From assembly GCF_050003625.1 (NCBI RefSeq), contig NC_134400.1, forward strand, positions 68,218,126 through 68,282,125: 64,000 nucleotides of DNA. The letters run 5' to 3'. Shown here in pieces: positions 35,707-44,444 of this stretch. The stretch's first letter is position 1, and every line of letters begins with the position of its first letter. Position numbers and translations under genes: made by a program. The notes under the pieces are model-generated. The model was not told the origin of the DNA. It searched no databases and was given only the letters and a program-made list of their open reading frames with translations. Source of the stretch: Haematobia irritans. Taxonomy: Eukaryota > Arthropoda > Insecta > Diptera > Muscidae.

Positions 35707-37925
35707 TTATACCCCTCACCGCCACTGTGGTACAGGGCATATAAAGTTTGTGCGTTTGTATGTAACGCCAAGAAAGAGTAATCATAGACCAACCTTTTAG
35801 TATACGGATCGGCTTAGAATTAAATTCTGAGTCGATTTAGCGATGTCCGCCTGTCTGTCTGTCTGTCTGTTGGTGTATTTTTGTGTGCAAAGTACAGCTC
35901 GCAGTTTTAGTCCGATTGTCCTAAAATTTGGTATAGGGTCCTGTTTCGGCTCAAAGACGAATCCTAATATTTTATGAGTCTCGAAAAACTTGCAAAATAT
36001 CAGCCAAATCGGTTCAGATTTAGATATATCTCCCATAAATATATAGTTTCGCCCAATTTACACTCATATGACCACAGAGGCCAATTTTTTGCTCCGATTT
36101 AGTTGAAATTTTGCATAGGGAGTAGAATTAGCATTGTAGCTATACGTGCCAAATTTGGTTGAAATCGGTTCAGATTTAGATATAGCTCCCATATATATGT
36201 TTTTCTGATTTCGACAAAAATGGTCAAAACACCAACATTTTCCTTGTAAAATCGCCACTGCTTAGTCGAAAGTTGTAAAAATGACTCTAGTTCAGAGAAT
36301 GAAGCCGACCCATTTTTGTCGGCGGCGGCTAACACTAAATTTTTGCCTCCGGCGGCGGCGGCTTGACGGCTAAGCCGATAAAAAATTGTCTGTTCGGCGG
36401 CGCAAAATTATCTATTATAAAATCAATTTGAAGTTTTCCGAATTGTAATGAGATTAGTTGTACAACCAATCTTACAATCAAATTTACATTTCATTCAAAT
36501 TTTTTGAGCTAAAACTATTATAGCAACTTGATAATAATTTAATGAAAGTGGAAAGTTCAAAATTTTGGCAAAAACTATAACAAATATTATTAAATTTTTC
36601 TGATATAAATCAATATTTTAGATTAATTGGCGGCTAAATTTGAGTCGAGATGAGTCGACATATTCGGCGGCGGCGTCGACTGCTAAAAACGGGTCGGCGA
36701 CGGCTAAAATCGGCGGCGCGACTCGGCGGCTTCATTCTCTGCTCTAGTTTTCCTAAACATCTAATACATATATATCGAGCGATAAATCATAAATAAACTT
36801 TTGCGAAGTTTCCTTAAAATTGCTTCAGATTTAAATGTCTCACATTTTTATACCCTTCACCACTACTTTGGTACAGGGTATAATAAGTTTGTGCATTTGT
36901 ATGTAACGCCAAGAAGGAGTAATCATAGACCAACCCTTAAGTATACGGATCGGCTTAGAATTAAATTCTGAGTCGATTTAGCGATGTCCGTCTGTCTGTC
37001 TGTCTGTTGGTGTATTTTTGTGTGCAAAGTACAGCTCGCAGTGTTAGTCCGATTGTCCTAAAATTTGGTATAGGGTCCTGTTTCGGCTCAAAGACGATCC
37101 CTTAGATTTTGGAAAAAATCGGTTCAGATTTAGATATAGCTGCCATATATATTTTTCACCGATCTGGTCATAATTGGCGTGTATATAAACCGATCTTCCT
37201 CAAATTCCGTACATCCGAATATTTTATGAGTCTCGAAAAACTTGCAAAATATCAGCCAAATCGGTTCAGATTTAGATATAGCTCCCATATATAGCTTTCG
37301 CCCGAGTTACACTCATATGACCACAGAGGCCAATTTTTAACTCCGATTTAGTTGAAATTATGCACAGGGAGTAGAATTAGCATTGTAGATATGCGTGCCA
37401 AATTTGGTTGACATTGGTTCAGATTTAGATATAGCTCCTATATATATGTTTTTCTGATTTCGACAAAAATGGGCAAAATACCCACATTTTCCTTGTCAAA
37501 TCGCCACTGCTTAGTCGAAAAGTTGTAAAAATGACTCTAATTTGCCTAAACTTCTAATACATATATATCGAGCGATAAATCATAAATAAACTTTTGCGAA
37601 GTTTCCTTAAAATTGCTTCAGATTTAATTGTTTCCCATATTTATACCCTTCACCACTACTGTGGTACAGGGTATAATTAGTTTGTGCATTTGTATGTAAC
37701 GCCAAGAATGAGTAATCATAGACCAACTTTTTAGTATACGGATCGGCTTAGAACTAAATTCTGAGTCGATTTAGCGATGTCCGTCTGTCTGTCTGTCTGT
37801 TGATGTATTTTTGTATGCAAAGTACAGCTCGCAGTCCGATTGTCTTAAAATTTGGTAAAGGGTCCTGTTTCGGCTCAAAGACGATCCCTATTGATTTTGA
37901 AAAAATCGATTCAGATTTAGATATA
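35707..37925 (+). repeat. Higher-order repeat unit H9, last in the array
   Basis: C-type boundary, hAT-type MITE with the 10-bp deletion, and a T-type boundary near 36848. The monomer where the TA-type MITE usually sits is uninterrupted (AATTTGGTATAGGGTCC near 37065), so it is an empty site. Another monomer begins near 37641 and is cut by the TA-flanked element at 37926. Confidence 0.85.
36293..36741. mobile_element. hAT-type MITE, copy 9 (449 bp)
   Basis: Carries the same 10-bp deletion as the copy at 8248, 28 kb away. Termini and target duplication are intact. Confidence 0.88.
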
Positions 37926-38277
37926 CACGCCCACAAAAAATCGCTTCTGTAACAAATGCTCCCAAATATATTTTGCTTCAAGCATATATATTTTTGGGTA
38001 TTGCCCAAACATTTATATGTTTGATCTCTTCCAATATATAATATGTTTGAAAGCATATTGGTCTAAACAATATATGTTTGGGTAGTCTAAGTTCCAAACA
38101 TTTTGTATTTTTGCATCCAAATTCAATAATGTTGTCTTCCAAAAAACAATATGTTATTATGTGAACATATACGTATTTCAACCGTCGAACGGAACGGTCG
38201 TGTTTTTTAATAGCGGATAAAATCATCGTAATAAGTACCTACTACGAATTTCAAGTGTGGTGGGATATTAGGCCACC

Positions 38278-39417
38278 ATGCAGAGAAATTCAAAGACATC
38301 CACTGGGTTGCTAACTTCAGGGCCCAGTGGACGAGTATCGACTGGAGTTATAGATTTGGGCAATGACCAAGAGTTAGGCCCAATTAATCGACCTGTAGAC
38401 GGGTCGACAGGTGGCGACAATTTGACAAGTCGGACCTTTTCCAAGGTAACGGCATCAAAAGGAGGTAATCCCTCACGAAAGAGATTCAAAGAACGCAGAA
38501 ATGCTTTGTTTATCCTAAAGAATTTAGGATCAGTCGATTCCTTAAAATGGGCTCAAGGAATTCTTGAGGCTGGAAAAAGGGAACGATCACCGGATGAGCT
38601 GCCATCCTCCAAAAGGGATCAACGATCGTTTGCCTCAGTTGCTAAAGACAGCCTTGTGATAGCTATCATTAATAAAGGAGCATTGGACGGTATGGTTCCA
38701 AAGCAAAAATGGGGGGAAATTGAGAATGCTTTGTCTGGCGTCTACTCACAGGTGCTGGAAAAGTTTCCCGGCCCAGATCCTCGACACCAAGAGGCTGGTT
38801 GGTATCAAGGACGATTTAAGCTAGTCGCATTTGAGGACCAGAGGTCTATAGAATGTTTTAAAGCTGCTCTGATACTAAATGGTGAAGTTTGGGAAGGAGC
38901 TGCTCTAGAGTTAGTCGAGAAGAAAGACATACCGGCTAGACCAAGAGCACATGCGTGGATACCTGCAAACTCTCCTGACCCTGAATATATTTTAAATAGA
39001 CTGAAACAATGCAATCCAGATCTTCCAACAGCTGATTGGCAGGTTGGCCGTTTGGATGAAGTGGATGGGCCAAGACGGCATGCAGTGTTTATATTGAACA
39101 CTCAGTCTTTGCCACATCTAGCAAAGTCCCAGGGCCGTGTATGTTATGGCTTTCATTATATCCAAATGAAGGTGTATAAAAACGATCAGCTAAAGGATTC
39201 AGAAATGGACAAGCCTCTGTCTGAATCAGAAGTAAGCGGATCCTCTTGCGAAGTCGAGGGGATACCAAGACATTTGAAGACATGGATAGATACCGTATGC
39301 GTGAGGAGGCTTCTACTGCCTCAGAACTCACCAAAGTTGAACCTATGGTTATTGCGAGAGTCACCGATATCTCTGAAGAGGACATTCTTGATGACTCGAT
39401 TGAAGCGGCTGATGTGA
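38278..39417 (+). CDS. LINE ORF1 protein, DUF4780-like, probably frameshifted near the end
   Basis: 379 codons from an ATG 106 bp after the element start. ORF1 proteins of such LINEs bind the element RNA. Residues about 115-300 (alternating hydrophobic strands, with R-A-H-A-W-I-P near 223-229 and C-Y-G-F-H-Y near 290) resemble the DUF4780 domain common in insect LINE ORF1 proteins. No CCHC knuckles are visible. After about residue 327 a different frame (to 39476) gives an acidic, better-looking tail that overlaps the start of ORF2. A one-base change near the GAGGGG run at 39256-39262 is therefore likely, and the last ~50 residues of this frame are probably not native. Confidence 0.75.
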   Translation: MQRNSKTSTGLLTSGPSGRVSTGVIDLGNDQELGPINRPVDGSTGGDNLTSRTFSKVTASKGGNPSRKRFKERRNALFILKNLGSVDSLKWAQGILEAGKRERSPDELPSSKRDQRSFASVAKDSLVIAIINKGALDGMVPKQKWGEIENALSGVYSQVLEKFPGPDPRHQEAGWYQGRFKLVAFEDQRSIECFKAALILNGEVWEGAALELVEKKDIPARPRAHAWIPANSPDPEYILNRLKQCNPDLPTADWQVGRLDEVDGPRRHAVFILNTQSLPHLAKSQGRVCYGFHYIQMKVYKNDQLKDSEMDKPLSESEVSGSSCEVEGIPRHLKTWIDTVCVRRLLLPQNSPKLNLWLLRESPISLKRTFLMTRLKRLM

Positions 39418-39435
39418 CGGTTGTTGAAAATCTCG

Positions 39436-40980
39436 ATGGTCCTACGCATCCTCCAGATAAATCTTCATCATTGTAAGGCTGCATGTGCTGCCTTAAAAGT
39501 TCTCCTGATGAAAGGGGACATAGATATAGTTCTTATTCAAGAACCATATGTTTATAAAAACAAAATATGTGAATTAAGTACTCCGGGGTTCAAACTATTG
39601 CAGTATACTGGTAATGATGTAAATCGAGCCTGTATAATTGCTAAAAACGAGCTCAACTTGTTTCTGCTTCCTTCAATGTGCACTACAGACACTGTCGTTG
39701 CCAGTTTAGAAATAGCCAAATGCAAATATTGGGTATCTTCGGTCTACATGGGACATGACAGGGAGATGCCTCCATATGCCGTTAAGACCTTAGTGGAGGA
39801 GTCACGGAAAACAAAGACGAAACTCATTATGGGATGCGATGCGAATGCACATCATAGTATATGGGGAAGTAGTGATACTAATGCAAGGGGAGAGTCGCTA
39901 ATAGAGTTTATTTTGCGTACTAATCTGGTAGTTTGCAACAAGGGAGATGTCCCAACCTTTGTCACTAAAAACAGGCAAGAGGTTTTGGACATCACCTTGG
40001 CCTCGCAAGAACTGAATGAAATGATATCTGAGTGGCAGGTTTTAAGTGAACACAGCTTCTCAGATCATCGCTACATCAGTTTCAAATTTGATGTTCATAT
40101 CACCAAGATCATATTTCCGCCAAATGTTAGGAAAGCTGACTGGAATAGGTATAGGGAATCGTTCAATATGATGATACCGGAAATAACAGAGACAAATATG
40201 AGAAATGTGCAAGATATCGAACACGCAGTGGAGCGGATTACTAAGGCCTTCAACACCTCACTGAAAGCTGCATGCCCTAGAGGAAGGCCAAGGGGGAAAC
40301 ATCGACCACCATGGTGGTCTACGGAATTAAGTAATATGAGGAAATCCTGCAGGAAGCTCTTTAACAAGGCAAAGTCCACCAGAGCTTCTGAGGACTGGGA
40401 CGCTTACAAGAAGATTCTGAGAGGATACAAGCGAGAACTGAGAAAGGCTCAGCATAACTCTTGGAATGCTTACTGCAGCAGTATTGAGAATACGTCCGAG
40501 GCTTCCAGACTACGGAAGGTTCTAGCATCCACCAACTCCGCTCCAGGTTTCATTAAAACATCGGAGGGCAATTGGACAACGTCCAGTGAGGAGACGCTGG
40601 AGGTACTATTGGACACACATTTTCCTGGAAATCAGACGGTTGAACCATGTACTGGCGGTGCCACAGTTGCTCAGCGGTCGTTTCCTGTCGAGGAAATTGT
40701 ATCGGAAACTAGAATAAGATGGGCGCTAAATAGCTTTGGACCATTCAAATCCCCTGGACCTGATGGAATTACTCCGGCGGAGTTACAAGCTGTAACTGAC
40801 AAAATTATCCCCTGGTTGTCGGTGATATATAAAGGATGTATCAACTTATCATATATCCCAGGAAAGTGGAGGGAAACAAAAGTCGTTTTCATACCTAAAG
40901 CGGGAAAAGCCCGCTTTAGGTATGAAAGAGGGCCCTCCGGACGACTGAAAAATGGGCGAAAGACAATGGTCTTGGGGTAA
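39436..40980 (+). pseudogene. LINE ORF2, endonuclease and start of RT, broken
   Basis: The frame is open from 39421, and ATG 39436 puts M-V-L-R-I-L-Q-I-N-L at the start of the endonuclease. Endonuclease/exonuclease/phosphatase features: L-Q-I-N-L-H near the start, L-I-Q-E-P-Y (the catalytic Glu), G-C-D-A-N-A-H-H and a terminal S-D-H-R-Y-I-S. It nicks target DNA. A basic linker and the first RT block (S-P-G-P-D-G) follow. The frame leaves homology at 40912, where 538 bp including the RT catalytic core are replaced by 15 bp, and ends at 40980. Confidence 0.9.
40887..40927. repeat. 18-bp perfect fold-back at the ORF2 deletion junction
   Basis: Left arm TTTCATACCTAAAGCGGG (40887-40904), loop AAAAG, right arm its exact reverse complement (40910-40927). 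In the intact copy (51214-51231) only the left arm exists. The right arm coincides with the 15 bases inserted in place of the deleted 538 bp. Confidence 0.95.
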
Positions 40981-42482
40981 ATCCCGCAAAGACAGAATTA
41001 GTCATGTACTGCAAAGATCGCAAAACTCCCACGGTTAGGCCTATTTCCTTAGGGGGTATTGAAATTCCCTTTGGTGATTGTGCAAAATACCTTGGCGTTA
41101 TTTTGGACAGGAAGCTGAACTTTAAGCTTAATATTGAAGAAAGGGCGAGGAAGGCAACTGTAGCTTTGTACTCGTGCAAAAAGGCAATAGGAAAAAAGTG
41201 GGGACTAAAACCAAAAATTGTGCATTGGCTATACACGGCAGTGGTTAGACCTATAATGCTATATGGTGTTGTAGTCTGGTGGCCGGCACTTCAGAAACCG
41301 ACTGGTTTAGATAAAGTTCAGCGTATGGCGTGTTTGTGTATTTCAGGCGCATTCAGCAATACAGGAACAAATTCCCTTAATGTCATGATGCATCTATTGC
41401 CTTTAGACATTTTGGCCAAACAGTCAGCTGCAACAACGGCTGTGCGGTTGCGCGAACTATCGCTGTGGTCGGAAAATGGTTACGGTCACAGTTCTGTCCT
41501 CAAAATAATGTCAGATGTGCCTAACGTAGTGGATTACACTTTGGCGAGTCCACTTTTCGACAAAAAGTTTGAGACTCTAATCCCCAACAGTGAGGCGTGG
41601 TGCACACAGACCCCGGGGAATAAAGAATATATAGATTTCTACACTGATGGCTCCAAATTGGATGGACAAGTGGGTTTCGGAGTATATTCTAATGATCTGG
41701 AACTTCAAATAGCGAAAAGATTACCTAATCACTGTAGTGTTTTTCAGGCTGAAATATTAGCAATAAGAGAGGTGGCGAATTGGCTGAGAAGTAATGTTCC
41801 AAAAAATGTGGGCATTAATATATACTCAGACAGTCAACCTGCAATAAAATCCTTGGACTCTGTGTTCCTCAACTCGAAAACGGCCATCGATTGCCGCAAA
41901 TCTCTCAATGAGATGGCTGAGCAGTACAATATTCACCTAATATGGGTGCCTGGCCATAGGAACATACCGGGGAACAGCGAAGCGGATGAGTTGGCAAGGC
42001 TAGGGACTACCTTACATATTCCAGGGGAACTAGAATTTGTTGGTATGCCCCTAGCTACCTGCAAGCTCATGCTGCGTGAGAAGGCTGTTATGATGGCAAA
42101 TGTTCGATGGGAGAATTGCAAGGGTTGTAACGACACCAAGCAAATATGGCCCCATTTTAACTTAAACCGCACACTAGATATGCTAATGTTCTCGAGACGT
42201 CAGATATCACTCCTGATATCTGCTATAACGGGTCGCTGCCTGATAGGAGATTTTGCAAAAACTATTGGCGCGAAGTATAATGACTATTGTATGAGCTGTC
42301 ATGATGCGGAGGAAAAAGAATCAATTAAACACCTCTTGTGTGAGTGTCCTGCATTTTGTGTAAAGCGCAAGCAACTTTTAGGAGCATATAGCTTCAGATT
42401 ACTGGCGGATCTGGAAAACGTTAACTTAAGCAGTCTGCTAATGTTTTTGGAACAATCTGGTTGGTTCAACAAAGAAAAATAA
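40929..42482 (+). pseudogene. LINE ORF2, C-terminal part (RT thumb, RNase H, CCHC)
   Basis: The continuation of ORF2 in another frame after the internal deletion; the first ATG is at 41004. It has the post-RT region (Y-L-G-V-I-L), RNase H (Y-T-D-G-S, F-Q-A-E-I-L-A, Y-S-D-S-Q, N-S-E-A-D-E-L-A) and a C-x2-C...H-x4-C cysteine motif close to the end. RNase H would remove RNA from the RNA-DNA hybrid. It differs from the 50894-53336 copy by only a handful of single bases. Confidence 0.9.
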
Positions 42483-42949
42483 TCAAGAAGGTTCAGCGGT
42501 TAAAACTAGAAGTGCCCATATGTAATAGGTACTTTTAGTTAATGTGGTATCACAATGGACTGAATAGTCTAAGTGAGCCTGAATCTTAATCGGGCTGCCA
42601 CTTTAACCTAACCTAACCTAACCATGTGAACATATAATATGTTTGGAAGCATTTTGCACCCAAAAATATTATATTGTTAAAAAAAATTCTCCCAAACAAT
42701 ATTGTGCTCAAAATTTTATTTATTTATTTACAATCATAATGAATATGAAAATAAACAGGTAATATAGGTGCTAACAACATAGGTTTTCGACCTGAATACT
42801 CAAAATTTTGTTTCTGCCCAATTGTATATTCCCCCACATCTTTCTCACTTCCACGAGATTTTTTAGTTCTTAGCACCTTTTTCTGTAATACAAACATTGT
42901 AGAACAAATTATTCAATTGTATGATTTTTTTATTTTAATTTTACCTTTT

Positions 42950-43020
42950 GCCGGACGGGGATTCGAACAGCGGACCACACAGTTTGTAAGGATCAAAGAA
43001 GTAGCTGATCAATTGCCCAA
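42950..43020 (-). ncRNA. tRNA-like module in TA element B
   Basis: On the minus strand, box-B-like GTTCGAATCCC (42958-42968) lies downstream of a box-A-like GCAATTGATCAGCTAC. CTTACAAACTGT.TGGT is shared with 59711-59729, and the downstream AAAGGTAAAA and TTACAGAAAAAGGTGC also match there. It does not fold into an obvious functional tRNA. It looks like the head of a SINE or a tRNA-derived part of the element. Confidence 0.55.
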
Positions 43021-43359
43021 GGAAAAATAAAATGTTAATTTTGTAATAACAAGCAACAACCACCAACTTAATTCAATATCGCTCCCTGTTAAATAGCGCT
43101 CCAAGCTACTAAACACATATATGTTTATAGGCTATTTCTAAATTAATATATGTTTGCATCCAAGCATATTATATTTACAAACATTTTATGTCCCAAACAT
43201 AATATGTTCTAACATATTAACGTATATGTCCCAAACATGTTATGCTAGTTTATGAACATTATATGCTTGCACTCAAAAATATTGTGTTAAAAAATTTGTG
43301 TTCCAAACATATAATGTTTATAGCCAAACATATGAAAAACAGTCTTTTTCATCCGTGTA

Positions 43360-43611
43360 GCTGCCATATATATTTTCACCAATCTGGTCATAATTGGCGT
43401 GTATATCAACCGATCTTAGTCAAGTTCCGTACATCCGAATATTTTATGAGTCTCCAAAAACTTGCAAAATATCAGCCAAATCGGTTCAGATTTAGATATA
43501 GCTCCCATATATAGCTTTCGCCCGATTTACACTCATTTGCCCACAGAGGCCAATTTTTTGTTCCGATTTAGTTGAAATTTTGCATAGGGAGTAGAATTAG
43601 CATTGTAACTA
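43360..43611 (+). repeat. Dominant repeat between element B and the errantivirus-like element
   Basis: About 250 bp of ordinary monomer (GCTGCCATATATATTTTCACC to CATTGTAACT). The same stretch is found at 54222-54471 in the right duplicate. Confidence 0.85.
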
Positions 43612-43615
43612 TGCG

Positions 43616-43940
43616 AGTTACATATGCAAACCCCCAGACCTACATAAAAAATGAGTTACCTGATAAAATTGATGAATTGCTTAAAGAAATTCAAAAGCCA
43701 GACAGTAACCCAATACCGTATCCGGTATTGGGCAAACCATAATATTTCCATTTAATTCAAATAATAAGCAGAAATAATATTTAAGTCAAACGTTAGCATA
43801 GTAAGCAAAATTAAGAAGTAAGTTCATTTAATGAAAACAAATAAAGAACGAGTCTGATCTGGGCATTTGATCGAAACACAACGTATACCTTTATTTAATT
43901 TTTTTTTAAAAAACCCCGGAACTCGGTAAAACACAAAATT
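43616..43940 (+). repeat. Errantivirus-like 5' LTR (325 bp)
   Basis: Starts AGTTACATATGC and ends AAAACACAAAATT. AATAAA at 43840 may serve as the polyadenylation signal. It is 8 bp shorter than the other LTR near 43809, where AAAATT-type direct repeats have slipped. Confidence 0.92.
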
Positions 43941-43957
43941 GGCGCAGTCGGTAGGAT
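43940..43957 (+). promoter_or_regulatory. Primer-binding site complementary to tRNA-Ser
   Basis: TGGCGCAGTCGGTAGGAT begins at the last base of the LTR. It is complementary to the 3' end of insect tRNA-Ser as I recall it, the primer used by the 17.6/297 group. Confidence 0.88.
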
Positions 43958-44050
43958 CCTTAATAAAACGTATTTAAGGATCCAGTGATACGAATCGGGT
44001 TAATAAAAAAAAAAATAAATAAATAAATTGTGAAAAAAAAAATATATAAA

Positions 44051-44262
44051 ACTTTTTACAGTGAACTCTAAAAAATAATTAAAGTGGACACCACTCAAAA
44101 AGAAGTGCAGTGAACATTTATAATTAAGAGAACACTAAAAAGAAAATAAAGAAAGAAAGCTTTTTACAGTGAACTCTACTAAATAATTAAAGTGAACACC
44201 ACTCGAAAAAGAAGTGCAGTGAACATTTATAATTAAAGGGAATGCTAAAAAGAAAATAAAAT
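44051..44262 (+). repeat. Two ~105-bp direct repeats in the errantivirus-like leader
   Basis: CTTTTTACAGTGAACTCTA starts at 44053 and again at 44160; the copies stay similar for about 100 bp. CAGTGAAC is repeated at least five times between 44060 and 44370. They lie in the untranslated leader between PBS and gag, where gypsy carries its regulatory or insulator repeats. A regulatory role here is only a guess. Confidence 0.8.
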
Positions 44263-44444
44263 TGGTGAAGTGAAAACTTAAGAATATCAACTGAAGCCAC
44301 AGAAGAAAAAGATCTCTGTGCAGTACCACCAAAGAAACTAAAGTCACAGAAAACAAATTTTCTGTGCAGTGAACAATAAATTGTTAGAAAACAAACAAAA
44401 TTTTCACAAAAAATAAAAGGCAACGAGCTTTCGATCAAAACAGG

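Larger units (their letters stand above)
38172..42623 (+). mobile_element. LINE retrotransposon, I/R1-superclade type, nearly full length
   Basis: Flanked by the 13-bp duplication ATGTGAACATATA (38159-38171 and 42624-42636), the signature of target-primed reverse transcription. A 106-bp leader precedes ORF1. ORF2 has endonuclease, reverse transcriptase, RNase H and a C-terminal CCHC-like motif. The 3' end is a CCTAA repeat tail in place of poly-A. 538 bp of the reverse transcriptase region are missing compared with the second copy, so this copy is dead. The RNase H domain suggests the I, Loa or R1 group; a phylogeny would be needed to name the clade. Confidence 0.9.
37926..43357. mobile_element. 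TA-flanked element B (967 bp) split by a LINE
   Basis: Ends read CACGCCCACAAAAAATCGCT (left) and ...TTTTTCATCCGTG (right). TA on each side would restore GATATAGCTGCC, the uninterrupted monomer. After removing the LINE and one target duplication it is 967 bp. It is full of ATATGTTTG-type motifs and contains a tRNA-like block (42950-43020). Its ends match those of the element at 58268-60064 in the opposite orientation (shared TGTTTTTCATATG and AAAAAATCGCTTCT blocks), so the two are one family. The CAC start and TA duplication point to a Tc1/mariner-like mobiliser. No transposase is encoded. Confidence 0.78.

Noticed and set aside
2971..37925. Possible CRISPR-like array because of regular repeats
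   Set aside because: The repeats are kilobase-scale with related content between them, and the window is eukaryotic.
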